Assembly (NCBI RefSeq): GCF_003751505.1
Contig: NZ_RJVB01000002.1
Coordinates: forward strand, 372,001 to 436,000
Direction: 5' to 3'
Source of the DNA: Erwinia sp. JUb26
Lineage (GTDB): Bacteria; Pseudomonadota; Gammaproteobacteria; Enterobacterales; Enterobacteriaceae
DNA: 64,000 nt
Program-made: the position numbers and the translations under genes
Notes under the pieces: model-generated
What the model saw: only the letters and a program-made list of their open reading frames with translations
Told to the model about the DNA's origin: nothing
Database searches by the model: none
In this document: positions 47,296 to 56,596 of the stretch, one piece after another
Position numbering within the stretch: the first letter of the stretch is position 1
Layout of the letters: each line of letters starts with the position of its first letter

Positions 47296-48170
47296 TACTG
47301 ACCCGACGCCGGGATATACCAGACATAGTCAGCCTGATCGGGCGTCACTTCGGTGCCGCTGGCCGCCAGAATCAGCACCTGCGGGCGCGGCGCGTTGAGA
47401 TCCTGCAAATGGAGCGGCACGCCAAGACTTTTCGCCGCATGATAGCCACCAGCAATCAGCAACGCCGGGCGCGGCGCGTTCATCAGCTGCTGGGCCATAA
47501 AGCGGTCACGATTCTGCTGCACCGACAGCATCGATTTCAGCTGCTCAGGTGCCATTTTTCCGCCGTGCATGGCCATAATCACCGAAGCCAGCGTATTACG
47601 AACTTCAGGCTGAGACGCGTGCTCACCGGCCGGGAACTGCGGATCGGCATAGAGTGCCTCAACCTGCGGGCGGCTGAGGTTGGCGGCGAGCAGCGGAGCT
47701 TTACCGTGCAGCGCGGACATCACCACGCCGCGATACAGCGGCCACGGCCAGCCGGTGCGCCACTGCAGCAGCTCCTGAATGCGCTGCTCGCGAATATACG
47801 GATCGGATTTCAGTCCCTTCTGTAGCTCGCTGACCGCGGCCTGCTGATCGTTATTAATCATCTCCATCAGCACGCTGCCCTGCGGGCGCTTCTTTGCCAG
47901 CTGCTCAATCAGCCACTGTTCGGCCTGGTGATGCCGCGCGTCGCTGTGCTCTTCACCAACGATCACCATTTGCGCCGGGCTGAGCGCATCCAGCAGCGCC
48001 TGCGGCGTCAGTGTACGCGAGGTATCCAGCGCCTTAATCGTTGAGGCTAACGCAAACTCAGACACAGACGCCACCTGCGGCGAAGCCGTTTTCGGCTGCT
48101 GGCAGGCGGTCAGTAATGAGGCAAGAGAGAGCAGCAGCACGCTAGCGGCTAATTTTGTTTTCATCATCAT
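47295..48170 (-). CDS. ChaN family haem-binding lipoprotein
   Basis: The 291 residues start MMMKTKLAASVLLLSLASLL with lipobox LLTAC, so it is a lipoprotein of the ChaN (PF04187) family. Characteristic motifs are IVGEEHSDARHHQAEQWLIEQL, SVLMEMINNDQQ, WPWPLYRGVVMSALHG and AGGYHAAKSLGVPLHL. Family members bind haem between paired molecules. The open frame extends to an ATG at 48242. That ATG lies inside the -10 element of a Fur-box promoter, and the extension would precede the signal peptide, so 48170 is used. It is the first gene of the operon. Confidence 0.83.
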   Translation of the reverse strand: MMMKTKLAASVLLLSLASLLTACQQPKTASPQVASVSEFALASTIKALDTSRTLTPQALLDALSPAQMVIVGEEHSDARHHQAEQWLIEQLAKKRPQGSVLMEMINNDQQAAVSELQKGLKSDPYIREQRIQELLQWRTGWPWPLYRGVVMSALHGKAPLLAANLSRPQVEALYADPQFPAGEHASQPEVRNTLASVIMAMHGGKMAPEQLKSMLSVQQNRDRFMAQQLMNAPRPALLIAGGYHAAKSLGVPLHLQDLNAPRPQVLILAASGTEVTPDQADYVWYIPASGQ

Positions 48171-48238
48171 TGATATAACGTTGTGCCAGTCTTCTTCGCG
48201 AAGACTCCCCAGAAAAGCCACGGCGCGGCGAAAATGAG

Positions 48239-48271
48239 ACATTATTCTTTTTGATAATGAATATCAATATT
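48239..48271 (-). promoter_or_regulatory. Fur box and promoter of the chaN-tonB-S9-receptor operon
   Basis: GATAATGAATATCAATATT (48253-48271) matches the 19-base Fur consensus at about 14 positions. On the minus strand TTGATA (48262-48267) and TAATGT (48239-48244) are spaced by 17 bases, making a good sigma-70 promoter overlapped by the Fur box. The transcript would start about 60 bases upstream of the chaN ATG at 48170. Iron repression is inferred. Confidence 0.7.
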
Positions 48272-48371
48272 ACTATCATTCTTATTATTAATTTTTAGCG
48301 TTCGACCGCAAAAAATTAGCAGGAATGCTAGCAATGATGATTGGATGTGAAAATGCTGATGCCGTCGGGGT

Positions 48372-50984
48372 TCAGACGGTGGCGTTTTTCCGGTTGCTCA
48401 CCCGCCAGCCGAGTTGGCTCTGCCGCAAAAGCTGCTGATGGTGATACTGCAGATCGGCCAGCGACAGCTGCTCTACCGCCTCCGCCGTCAGCACGGGGGC
48501 CGGATCCTGTTGCTGCAGCCACCGCTCGCGGCTGGCCGTCAGCGGATCGTCATTATGGGGATTGAGTGAATCCAGCAGCACCCGACGATACTCAGCCAGC
48601 TGCTCCGTCGTGATGGTTGCAAGTGACGTTATCATTCGCTGCAAAAACGCCTCGATCGCCTGCCACAGGTCATCATGCGTCAGCCCTGGCGACTGCAGGC
48701 AGAACAGGATCCCCGACTGCCCGGCCACCTGCCATAACCGGCAGCTGACCACGTAACCGATATTCTGCTCAACTCTGAGCTGCTGGAAAAACGCGGGCTG
48801 GAAGATCAGCGCCAGGCATCGCCACGCGGCCACGGCCTGCGGGGTCATCGCGGTTATCGGGCAGAACAGCACGACGGCGGCATCCCGGCTGTCGGTGGCA
48901 ACGGTATATTCCCGCTGCGGTAGAGGCAGCGTGCGCGGTGCCTCAGCCGGCGAATTAACCGCGCCGGGGAAGCGCGAAAGCTGCATGGCGATGTGCTGAT
49001 GCAGATCGCGACTGCCGCCATACAGGCTCGCCAGCCAGGGCATCGCGGGCAGCGGCGACGTGGACGGCGAAGGGCTGGCGTTCTGCCACAGCGGCGGCAG
49101 CGCATTAATCAGCGCACGCACCGCAATATCGCCCTGCTGAGCGCACTGCTGTCGCTGATATTCCCGTTCACCCTGCTCGATGGCCCCGGCGGGCAAGGCC
49201 GCCAGCCGCGCCGTCAGCGAGGAAAGCGTGGCCATCATCAGCTCGGGAGGGCCGCTCAGCTGGATCAGCCACAGCCCCTGATGGCACTCCAGCTTCAGCT
49301 CGCCGTTGCCGTGGGCGCAGCTCCCGGCCAGCGCACGCAGCGCGGCCTGCATAATCTGTCCCCAGGGCAGCGGCACAACCGCAGCCGGGCTGAGCAGCAG
49401 CACCGCCTGCCCGCCATCGGGATTGTGATGCGGCAGCGGCAGCGCAGCGGAAAGGCTTTCCGCTGCGGTGACCGGCTGCGGGCGCGGGAAGAAATCCAGT
49501 GTGGGTATCACGGCGGGTAGCGCTGTCTTATCCAGCTGCTCCGCTGCCAGAGGCAGACTGAAACCCTGCACCAGCCGGTACCTGTTTATTCGTTTACCAT
49601 CCGGGCTTCGCGACTCAGTTCCCTGCTCGCCGCTGCGCAGCCGGGTCAAATTTTCCGCTACAAGCTGCGCCAGCAGCGGCTGCCAGCGCAGTGGCCACGC
49701 TTCCGGCGGCGCAAAGCCAAACGCCCGTTCGCGCAGCCGGTCCATGACCGGCAGCCGGTTAAACTCCCGCACCGCCAGAGCAGCATAGTGCTGGAGCTGC
49801 CCGTCGCTCAACCCCGCCAGCCGCCGCAGCCAGTGATGAAACAGCCCTTCCGCCACTGCCGCGTGCTGCGGTTCGACCAGCGTCAGCTCAATGCTCAGCA
49901 CCTGTTGCTCAGCACTGATGTAGGGCCGCAGCACGCGCAGTTCGTCGCACAGCCCTTCGGCCCGCAGCGCGGCCATCAGGCTGCCTTCGGCCTCATCACG
50001 CAGCAGCTGGCGCAGCAGGGTCAGCTCTTCGCTGAAGTCCCCACTCAGCAGGAAGGAGAGCCGCAGCCGTTCGCCGTCCGGGCGCGGCAAGACATAGTCC
50101 CGCTGCACTGTCAGTTCCAGCAGCGGAATGCGAACGTTTGAAATTTGCGCGGGTAAAGCGGTCGTTGATGGCACCGTCTGGCTCCGCGGCATCGGCGGCG
50201 AATCGGTCTGAACGGGCTGTGAAGATAGCGCGGGTAACGATGTCGCTGGCAGCGGAACAGGTCGTGATGCAGTATGCGGCAGCGGAGCCGGGGATGGCGA
50301 TGATGCCGCAGTCTGTTCCGATGATATCTCCGCCAGAGCTTCATCCGCAAAACGCAGCCCGGCCCGTTCCGCCAGCTGCCACAGCTCATCAGCAGACTGC
50401 GGGCCATGGAGCCACAGCGTGGTATTCGCGGCGTGATAAGCCCGCCGATGAAAGTGCCGCAGCGCCTCGCGCAGTGCCGCCGGGTCCGTGCCAAAATGCA
50501 CCTCGTCACCGACATGGAACCGCTGCCACGGATGGGCAGCAAATGCCGCGCTCAGCGCCGCGTCCGCCAGCGTGTCCTGATGGCCGCTCAGCAGACGATA
50601 CTCCGCATCAATCGCCGCCGTTTCCTGGCGGATAGCGCTTTCCGCCAGCAGGGGGGCCACCAGCATATCGGTCAGCCGCGAAAGCCCGTCGGCCAGTCGC
50701 GCAGGCGGGCACTCAAAGAAGAAGGCCGTGCTGTCAGCCAGGGTGGTGGCGTTCAGCCGCCCGCCCTGCGCCTGCATCCACATCATCAGGCGCTCGTCAT
50801 CCTGAAAAGCGGCGCTACCGGCAAACAGCACGTGCTCCAGCAGATGGGCCAGCCCGGGCCAGGCAGCGGGCTCGTGCAGGCTGCCAACGCCAACCTGAAA
50901 CAGCGCCGAGGCGCAGCAGGCCTGCGAGTCCGTAATAATGCGGACCTGAAGACCATTGCTGAGCTGGCGCGGGTGAACCGTCAT
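48372..50984 (-). CDS. pqqF: PQQ biosynthesis protease PqqF with a proline-rich insertion
   Basis: PqqF is an M16 (insulysin-type) metallopeptidase thought to release the cross-linked Glu-Tyr unit of PqqA. At 870 residues it is longer than the usual 760-odd. The zinc-binding inverted motif is His47-x-x-Glu50-His51 (AHLLEHVLFAG), with the distal glutamate at 128 (IDAEYR). Residues about 221-280 (50145-50324) form a Pro/Ser/Thr-rich stretch (ASSPSPAPLPHT and onward) between the catalytic domain and the next domain. This is a linker insertion not seen in the Klebsiella protein. It starts three bases after pqqE ends, so it is part of the pqq operon. Confidence 0.9.
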   Translation of the reverse strand: MTVHPRQLSNGLQVRIITDSQACCASALFQVGVGSLHEPAAWPGLAHLLEHVLFAGSAAFQDDERLMMWMQAQGGRLNATTLADSTAFFFECPPARLADGLSRLTDMLVAPLLAESAIRQETAAIDAEYRLLSGHQDTLADAALSAAFAAHPWQRFHVGDEVHFGTDPAALREALRHFHRRAYHAANTTLWLHGPQSADELWQLAERAGLRFADEALAEISSEQTAASSPSPAPLPHTASRPVPLPATSLPALSSQPVQTDSPPMPRSQTVPSTTALPAQISNVRIPLLELTVQRDYVLPRPDGERLRLSFLLSGDFSEELTLLRQLLRDEAEGSLMAALRAEGLCDELRVLRPYISAEQQVLSIELTLVEPQHAAVAEGLFHHWLRRLAGLSDGQLQHYAALAVREFNRLPVMDRLRERAFGFAPPEAWPLRWQPLLAQLVAENLTRLRSGEQGTESRSPDGKRINRYRLVQGFSLPLAAEQLDKTALPAVIPTLDFFPRPQPVTAAESLSAALPLPHHNPDGGQAVLLLSPAAVVPLPWGQIMQAALRALAGSCAHGNGELKLECHQGLWLIQLSGPPELMMATLSSLTARLAALPAGAIEQGEREYQRQQCAQQGDIAVRALINALPPLWQNASPSPSTSPLPAMPWLASLYGGSRDLHQHIAMQLSRFPGAVNSPAEAPRTLPLPQREYTVATDSRDAAVVLFCPITAMTPQAVAAWRCLALIFQPAFFQQLRVEQNIGYVVSCRLWQVAGQSGILFCLQSPGLTHDDLWQAIEAFLQRMITSLATITTEQLAEYRRVLLDSLNPHNDDPLTASRERWLQQQDPAPVLTAEAVEQLSLADLQYHHQQLLRQSQLGWRVSNRKNATV

Positions 50985-50987
50985 CGG

Positions 50988-52136
50988 TCAGACTTTGAAA
51001 ATCAGCTGGGAATTAACCCGCTCGGAGTTGGCGCGGTTGCGGAACTGCAGCTGGTCAACGCGCATCGTGGTGCAGTCGGCCTGCTCGCGGGCGGCGAGGA
51101 TTTTATGATGATGCTCAGACTTGCTGCACACCGGATCGGCATTGTCCGCGTTGCCGGTCAGCATAAACGCCTGGCAGCGGCAGCCGCCGAAGTCCTTCTC
51201 TTTCTCCGAGCAGGATCGGCAGGGTTCCGGCATCCAGTCGAAGCCGCGATAGCGGTTAAAGCCGAAAGAGTTAAACCAGATATCCTGCAGGCTCTGCTCC
51301 AGCACGGACGGGAACTGTACCGGCAGCTGGCGCGCACTGTGGCACGGCAGCGCGGTGCCTTCCGGGGTCACGCTCAGGAAGATGGCGCCCCAGCCGCCCA
51401 TACAGCCTTTCGGACGTTCTTCGTAGTAATCCGGGGTGACGAACAGCAGGTTGGTCAGATTATCGCTGGCGGACATCTTCTCGCGATAGCGGGCAACCAC
51501 CGCTTCGGCCCGTTCGATCTGATCGCGGGTCGGCAGCAGTCCCTCGCGGTTCAGCTGCGCCCAGCCGTAGAACTGACAGGTCGCCAACTCCACGTCATCC
51601 GCTTCCAGCTCGATGCACAGTTCGATAATGCGGTCGATCTGGTCGATATTATGGCGATGCAGCACGAAGTTCAGCACCATCGGGTAGCCGTGCGCCTTCA
51701 CCGCGCGCGCCATCTCCAGCTTCTGCTGGAAGGCCTTCTTCGATCCGGCCAGCGCGGCGTTCAGCGTCTCGTCGCTGGCCTGGAAGCTGATCTGAATATG
51801 GTCGAGGCCCGCTTCCGCGAAGGAATCGATCTTTTTCTGCGTCAGGCCAATCCCCGAGGTGATCAGGTTGGTGTAAAAACCTAAATCACGCGCCGCACGG
51901 ATCAGCTCCGGCAGATCTTTGCGCACCAGCGGCTCGCCGCCGGAGAAACCGATCTGCACGGCGCCCATCGCCCGGGCCTGCTTAAAGACTTCAATCCACT
52001 GCTCGGTGGTCAGCTCTTTTTCCTGCTGGGCAAAGTCCAGCGGGTTCGAGCAGTACGGGCACTGCAGCGGGCAGCGGTAGGTCAGTTCGGCCAGCAGCCA
52101 CAGCGGCGGGTTGACCTTATTTTCAGGCTGGGTCAC
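50988..52136 (-). CDS. pqqE: PqqA peptide cyclase PqqE (radical SAM)
   Basis: PqqE joins the glutamate and tyrosine side chains of PqqA, the first step of PQQ synthesis. The 382 residues begin with [16 protein letters not shown], the CxxxCxxC radical SAM cluster site. A C-terminal SPASM domain carries the auxiliary cluster cysteines in [21 protein letters not shown] and [20 protein letters not shown]. It works with the peptide chaperone PqqD, whose gene overlaps its start by 14 bases. It is in pqqABCDEF order. Confidence 0.97.
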   Translation of the reverse strand: MTQPENKVNPPLWLLAELTYRCPLQCPYCSNPLDFAQQEKELTTEQWIEVFKQARAMGAVQIGFSGGEPLVRKDLPELIRAARDLGFYTNLITSGIGLTQKKIDSFAEAGLDHIQISFQASDETLNAALAGSKKAFQQKLEMARAVKAHGYPMVLNFVLHRHNIDQIDRIIELCIELEADDVELATCQFYGWAQLNREGLLPTRDQIERAEAVVARYREKMSASDNLTNLLFVTPDYYEERPKGCMGGWGAIFLSVTPEGTALPCHSARQLPVQFPSVLEQSLQDIWFNSFGFNRYRGFDWMPEPCRSCSEKEKDFGGCRCQAFMLTGNADNADPVCSKSEHHHKILAAREQADCTTMRVDQLQFRNRANSERVNSQLIFKV

Positions 52137-52404
52137 GTAATATTATCCACTTCTGTTCCCTCGCCTGGGCGAAGAAATCCTGTACATCGTTATCCACGCC
52201 GCCCGCTTCCGGGAAGCGATCGTTTAATACCTGAATGATGTCGGCCAGCGTGCGCTTACCGTCTACCAGCTCAAGGATCGCCGTAGCACTGTCGTTCAGC
52301 TTGGCCATGCCTTCCGGGTAAAGGATCACATGGCAGTTCTGCACTTCTTCCCACTGCAGGCGGTAGCCGCGGCGGAACATCGGAATAGTTTGCGGGTTGC
52401 TCAC
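52123..52404 (-). CDS. pqqD: PQQ peptide chaperone PqqD
   Basis: PqqD binds PqqA and presents it to PqqE. The 93 residues form the winged-helix-like RiPP recognition element (PF05402), with [28 protein letters not shown] and [17 protein letters not shown]. The start overlaps the pqqC stop by four bases, and its 3' end overlaps pqqE, so translation is coupled. It is the same size as other PqqD proteins. Confidence 0.96.
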   Translation of the reverse strand: MSNPQTIPMFRRGYRLQWEEVQNCHVILYPEGMAKLNDSATAILELVDGKRTLADIIQVLNDRFPEAGGVDNDVQDFFAQAREQKWIILRDPA

Positions 52405-53156
52405 AGCAGTTTTCCTTTATGCCAGACGGGCTGGTCGGTAACGGTATGATACGGCGGACGATCCAGGGCGTAGGCCATGGTCATGGCGTCCAGCATGGTC
52501 CACAGAATATCCAGTTTGAACTGCAGGATCTCCAGCATGCGCTGCTGTTTCTCCACGGTGTTGCAGTATTCCAGCGCCAGCTCAAGACCGTGCTCAACGT
52601 CACGGCGCGCCTGGCTCAGACGACCACGGAAATAGCCGTAGCCCTCTTCTTCAATCCAGGTGTAGTGCTGCGGCCAGCTGTCGAGGCGCGACTGGTGGAT
52701 TTGCGGCGCAAACAGCTCGGTCAGCGAGCTACACGCGGCTTCCTGCCAGACCGCGCGACGGGCAAAGTTCACGTAGGCATCCACGGCAAAGCGCACGCCC
52801 GGCAGCACCATCTGTTCGGAGAGCAGCACATCACGATCCAGCCCGACCGCTTCACCCAGACGCAGCCAGGCTTCGATGCCGCCGTCGCTGTCGCCGTAGC
52901 CGTCGTGGTCCAGAATACGCTGTACCCATTTGCGGCGGGTCTGCGCGTCCGGGCAGTTGGCCATAATCGCCGCGTCTTTCAGCGGGATATTGGTCTGGTA
53001 GTAAAAGCGGTTCGCCACCCAGCCCTGGATCTGCTCGCGCGTCGCCTCGCCGTTGTGCATGGCGATATGGTACGGGTGATGAATATGGTAGTAGGCACCA
53101 CGTGCGCGCAGCGCCTGTTCAAACTGCTCGGGGGTCATCAGTGCTGGCTGGCTCAT
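52401..53156 (-). CDS. pqqC: pyrroloquinoline-quinone synthase PqqC
   Basis: PqqC is the cofactor-free oxidase that does the last step, ring closure and eight-electron oxidation, to give PQQ. The 251 residues contain [33 protein letters not shown] and a TENA-like all-helical fold. His and Tyr residues of the active site lie in [12 protein letters not shown] and [12 protein letters not shown]. It overlaps pqqB and pqqD by four bases each. Length and sequence are those of the family. Confidence 0.97.
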   Translation of the reverse strand: MSQPALMTPEQFEQALRARGAYYHIHHPYHIAMHNGEATREQIQGWVANRFYYQTNIPLKDAAIMANCPDAQTRRKWVQRILDHDGYGDSDGGIEAWLRLGEAVGLDRDVLLSEQMVLPGVRFAVDAYVNFARRAVWQEAACSSLTELFAPQIHQSRLDSWPQHYTWIEEEGYGYFRGRLSQARRDVEHGLELALEYCNTVEKQQRMLEILQFKLDILWTMLDAMTMAYALDRPPYHTVTDQPVWHKGKLL

Positions 53157-54064
53157 AGGTCGATACTCATTCCGTCAAAGCTGACCTCAATGCCGCGCTG
53201 CGTCAGCGCATGGCGCTCCGCCGAGGATTCATCGAGGATCGGATTGGTGTTGTTAATATGGATCAGGATCTTGCGGCGGGCAGGCAGGTTGCTGAGCAAC
53301 GCCATCAGCCCCTGCTCTTCGCCCAGCGCCAGATGGCCCATATCACGCCCGGTATTGCGTCCTACTCCGGTGTTGGCCAGCTCGTTATCCTGCCACAGCG
53401 TGCCGTCGATCAGCAGGCAGTCGGCCTGCTTCATCAGATCCAGCAGTCCGGCATCCGGCTCGCCCAGCCCCGGGGCGTACAGCAGCTTGCTGCCGGTGGT
53501 GGTGTTCTCAATCATCAGCGCGATGTTATGGCCGGGCAGCGGCCGCCCGCGATACGGCGAGTACGGCGGCGCGTTGCTAAGGATCGGGATGGCGGTAAAG
53601 CGCAGCGCCGGGCAGACCGCGACCGAAAACGGCTCTGCGGGCTGGATGGGGTGATGCACCAGGCCGCCGTTCCAGTGGGACAGCATGGTAAAGATCGGGA
53701 AACCGCTGGTCAGATCGTCGTGCACTTCCGGCGTACACCACACCTGATGCGGGCAGCCTTCACGCAGGTTCAGTAAACCGGTGCAGTGGTCTATCTGGCT
53801 GTCGGTGAGGATAATTGAGCCGATCGCCGTGCCGCGCAGCACGCCGTGCTTATTCAGTTCGGGATTAGCGGCAATCTGATGGCAAATATCCGGCGAGGCG
53901 TTGCACAGCACCCAGTCGGTACCGTTATCGCTGACCGCGATTGAAGATTGGGTACGCCGCGTGGCAGGGATGCTGCCGTCGCGCACGCCCTGGCAGTTGC
54001 GGCAGTTACAGTTCCACTGCGGAAATCCACCGCCCGCCGCAGAGCCAAGCACTTTGATTTTCAT
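53153..54064 (-). CDS. pqqB: PQQ biosynthesis protein PqqB
   Basis: PqqB belongs to the metallo-beta-lactamase superfamily and probably acts on the tyrosine-derived intermediate. The 303 residues show the CNCRNCQG cysteines near the N-terminus (about 18-25) and [18 protein letters not shown], the place of the superfamily HxHxDH motif. [13 protein letters not shown] and [16 protein letters not shown] come later in the protein. It is the second gene of the pqq operon, separated from pqqA by a terminator-like hairpin. Confidence 0.96.
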   Translation of the reverse strand: MKIKVLGSAAGGGFPQWNCNCRNCQGVRDGSIPATRRTQSSIAVSDNGTDWVLCNASPDICHQIAANPELNKHGVLRGTAIGSIILTDSQIDHCTGLLNLREGCPHQVWCTPEVHDDLTSGFPIFTMLSHWNGGLVHHPIQPAEPFSVAVCPALRFTAIPILSNAPPYSPYRGRPLPGHNIALMIENTTTGSKLLYAPGLGEPDAGLLDLMKQADCLLIDGTLWQDNELANTGVGRNTGRDMGHLALGEEQGLMALLSNLPARRKILIHINNTNPILDESSAERHALTQRGIEVSFDGMSIDL

Positions 54065-54084
54065 GGGTAAACCGGGAAAAAGGG

Positions 54085-54112
54085 AAAAAATGCCCGCGGA
54101 ACACAGCAGGCA
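54085..54112 (-). terminator. partial terminator between pqqA and pqqB
   Basis: On the minus strand TGCCTGC and GCGGGCA can pair (one G-T) around an eight-base loop and are followed by six T. This would make many transcripts stop after pqqA, leaving an excess of the precursor peptide over the enzymes. Confidence 0.65.
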
Positions 54113-54148
54113 TTATCTGCAACCGGGATAACCCGGCGGGCAGAAATA

Positions 54149-54220
54149 TTAACGGTTAGAAATGTACAGAGTCACTTCTAAGCCCAGACGCATATCGATG
54201 AAAGTAGGTTTAGTCCACAT
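54149..54220 (-). CDS. pqqA: PQQ precursor peptide PqqA
   Basis: The 23-residue peptide [23 protein letters not shown] supplies the carbon and nitrogen of PQQ. Glu15 and Tyr19 in EVTLY are the residues cross-linked by PqqE. It is too short for ordinary gene callers. Two in-frame ATGs exist; GGAG lies six bases before the one at 54220, while the ATG at 54226 directly touches it. So translation begins at MWTK, as in Klebsiella PqqA. It is the first gene of the operon. Confidence 0.97.
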   Translation of the reverse strand: MWTKPTFIDMRLGLEVTLYISNR

Positions 54221-54397
54221 AGTCATCTCCTCAAAAAAGCGCTAAAAACCCCCTCCACCGGACGCGCCAGGTGAAAGGCATGTTGTCAAATTACAAGAAC
54301 TTGGCGGCGCAAATGTTGCGCCTATGATAAATCGATATCAACCCTTAATTCTTTGTGGATAACTCAGCATTGAACTATTTGGTTCAAAAACCACGAT

Positions 54398-55441
54398 TTA
54401 TTTCTGCCAGGTTTGTCGTAAAACTCGCAGCCAGTTCGCGTAACACAGCTTGTTTATCAGCTCTTCATTATAGCCCACTGCCCTGAGTGCGTTCAGCAGT
54501 CGTGGCAGGCCCGTCACGTCACCGATCTCATCCGGCACGTTGATGCCGTCAAAGTCAGAGCCGAACGCCACACGGTCCTCTCCCAGCTTCTCCAGCAGGT
54601 AATCCAGGTGCTGCACCATCACGCTGAGCGGCGTATTGCCGTCGCGCTTGCCGTCGCTGCGCAGGAACGAGGTGCCGAAGTTCAACCCGACCAGTCCGTC
54701 GCGCTCTTTGATTGCCGCCAGCTGGCTATCCGTCAGGTTGCGCGGCTGCGGGCACAGCGCATGCACGTTGGAGTGGCTGGCGACCAGCGGCGCGTCGCTG
54801 AGTTCGGCGGTCTGCCAGAAGGTTTTCTCATTCATGTGCGACAGATCGATCATCAGCCGGTGCTGGTTACAGGCGCGGATCAGCCGCTTTCCGGCCTCGG
54901 TCATCCCCTCACCGGTATCCGGTGAGCCGGGAAAGGTGCCGTTAATGCCGAAGCCGAAACGGTTGGGGATATTCCAGAACGGCCCGATGCTGCGCAGCCC
55001 GGCGGCGGCCCAGCCTTCCAGCTGGCTCAGATCCTCATCCAGCCCTTCGGCACCCTCAATATGCAGCACCATTGCCAGCACGCCCTGCGCCATGCACTGC
55101 TCGATATCGCTGACGCTGCGGCAGACGCGCGCCTGCCCCGCCGACCGCTGCGCGATCTGCTGGAAGATAGCCATCTGCTGTTCGGTGATCGCCAGCGGAT
55201 CGTGGCGCAGCGCTTCCTGCTCCGCATCGCGCTTGAAGAATTTCGCCACGTAATCCGCAGGCGGTACAAACACGGCAAACAAGCCCCCGGCAAAGCCGCC
55301 CTGCCGCATGCGGGTCAGGTCGAGATGGCCGCCAAGTCGCTGCTGAAGAAAGGCTTCGGCCGGGCGTTCAGGATGATGCAGCCACAGGTGCAGCAGCACG
55401 TCGTTATGGCCGTCAAAAACCGGCTGGGGGATATTGCTCAT
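54398..55441 (-). CDS. M19 family membrane-type dipeptidase
   Basis: This is a zinc dipeptidase of the renal dipeptidase (peptidase M19) family. The 347 residues show the metal motif DGHNDVLLHLW near residue 9, the bridging glutamate in LHIEGAEGL, DLSHMNEKTFW and ASHSNVHAL with histidine ligands, and VAFGSDFDGINVP near the C-terminus. There is no signal peptide, so it is cytoplasmic. It lies directly upstream of pqqA on the same strand with a 171-base gap. Its closeness to the PQQ operon suggests a part in trimming PqqA fragments, but this is only positional inference. It could equally be a general peptidase. Confidence 0.85.
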   Translation of the reverse strand: MSNIPQPVFDGHNDVLLHLWLHHPERPAEAFLQQRLGGHLDLTRMRQGGFAGGLFAVFVPPADYVAKFFKRDAEQEALRHDPLAITEQQMAIFQQIAQRSAGQARVCRSVSDIEQCMAQGVLAMVLHIEGAEGLDEDLSQLEGWAAAGLRSIGPFWNIPNRFGFGINGTFPGSPDTGEGMTEAGKRLIRACNQHRLMIDLSHMNEKTFWQTAELSDAPLVASHSNVHALCPQPRNLTDSQLAAIKERDGLVGLNFGTSFLRSDGKRDGNTPLSVMVQHLDYLLEKLGEDRVAFGSDFDGINVPDEIGDVTGLPRLLNALRAVGYNEELINKLCYANWLRVLRQTWQK

Positions 55442-55510
55442 TCACACTGCCTTTATCGCGCGGGTAACACCAAAGCATAACGCAGTTTTCACCGTTGCCA
55501 GAAGCGCCGA

Positions 55511-56506
55511 TCAGATGGTTTCACCCATAAAGATTTGATAGCTGAGGTCCACCGAGTCGGCGGTAAAGCTTTCATCGCCGATTTTTTTCAGCAGCAGCTC
55601 GGCGGCGGTGTAGCCGATCGCATAGCGCGGGGTGATCACGCTGGCCATCGTCGGGTACATTTCCCGGCTGATGTCCAGCCCGTGGAAACCGGCAATCGCA
55701 ATGCGGCCGGGCACCGCAATCCCCTGCCGCTGGCAGAAGAGCAGCGCGCCCAGCGCCAGATCGTCATTGGTGCAGAACACCGCATCCAGATCGGGATACT
55801 GTTCCAGCGCGGTGGTGAGCATTGCCGCGCCCAGCTTCTGCGAAGAGATCGCTTTCGGGTTGATTCGCCGCCCCTCGCCTCCCCGCTCGCTCATCGCCTG
55901 GCAGTAGCCGCGATAGCGAAACTCATCGCGCCGGTCATCCTGCGATCCAAAGTAGATAATGCGCGTTCGGCCCTGATCGAGCAGCGTTCGCGTCATGTCG
56001 TAGCCCGCGCTGTAGTTGTTAAAGCCAACCTGCATATCGAGGCAGGCACCCTGGGTATCCATCACCTCCACAATCGGGATTTTCGCCGAGCGCAGATACT
56101 TCACCGCCCGCAGGGTGTGGTCCTTTTCGCTGAGCAGGATGCCGTCGATATTGTAGGAGAGCAGGTTAATAATCTGCTCCTCTTCCGCCTGCTTATCGTA
56201 GTTATAGTTGGCGATCAGCGTCTGATAGCGCCCCTCTTTGGTGGCGGCTTCAATGCCGCTGAGCAGGTCGGCGAATATCTGGTTTTTAAACGAGGGGATC
56301 AGCACGCCCAGCGTATAGCTCTTCGCATTGAGCAGCATCTCCGGCGCGCGGTTGGGAATGTAGTTAATCTCTTCGATGATCTGGGCGATTTTTGCCCGGG
56401 TTTCCGGCGCAACGCGCTCTGGCGTGCGCAGATAGCGGCTTACCGTCATCCGGGTTACGCCAGCCAGCGTGGCGATGTCCTGTAACGATATGCGGTGCGA
56501 TCTCAT
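55511..56506 (-). CDS. idnR: L-idonate operon regulator IdnR (LacI/GntR family)
   Basis: This is a LacI-type regulator, closely matching E. coli IdnR (332 residues; 331 here). The N-terminal helix-turn-helix is RISLQDIATLAGVTRMTVSRYLR (about 4-26), followed by NRAPEMLLNAKSYTLGVLIPSF and a periplasmic-binding-like sugar domain. IdnR responds to 5-ketogluconate or L-idonate and activates the idn genes. The start MRSHRIS at 56506 matches the family; 14 codons upstream are rejected. It follows idnT after a terminator, as in E. coli order. Confidence 0.93.
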   Translation of the reverse strand: MRSHRISLQDIATLAGVTRMTVSRYLRTPERVAPETRAKIAQIIEEINYIPNRAPEMLLNAKSYTLGVLIPSFKNQIFADLLSGIEAATKEGRYQTLIANYNYDKQAEEEQIINLLSYNIDGILLSEKDHTLRAVKYLRSAKIPIVEVMDTQGACLDMQVGFNNYSAGYDMTRTLLDQGRTRIIYFGSQDDRRDEFRYRGYCQAMSERGGEGRRINPKAISSQKLGAAMLTTALEQYPDLDAVFCTNDDLALGALLFCQRQGIAVPGRIAIAGFHGLDISREMYPTMASVITPRYAIGYTAAELLLKKIGDESFTADSVDLSYQIFMGETI

Positions 56507-56528
56507 AAGCTTCCATGGAATCAGAAAA

Positions 56529-56559
56529 AAGTAAAAAGGGCCAGGCAAGCCTGGCCCTT
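56529..56559 (-). terminator. terminator between idnT and idnR
   Basis: On the minus strand AAGGGCCAGGC and GCCTGGCCCTT form an 11-base stem followed by TTTTTACTTTTTT. It is a strong terminator after idnT. idnR therefore depends on read-through or its own promoter. Confidence 0.85.
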
Positions 56560-56596
56560 ACGGGATGACGACGGAGGTAACCGGCCGTCTGACAGA

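Noticed and set aside
48171..48242. Longer start for the ChaN lipoprotein
   Set aside because: It would put the ATG within the -10 box of the Fur-controlled promoter and place 24 residues before the lipoprotein signal.
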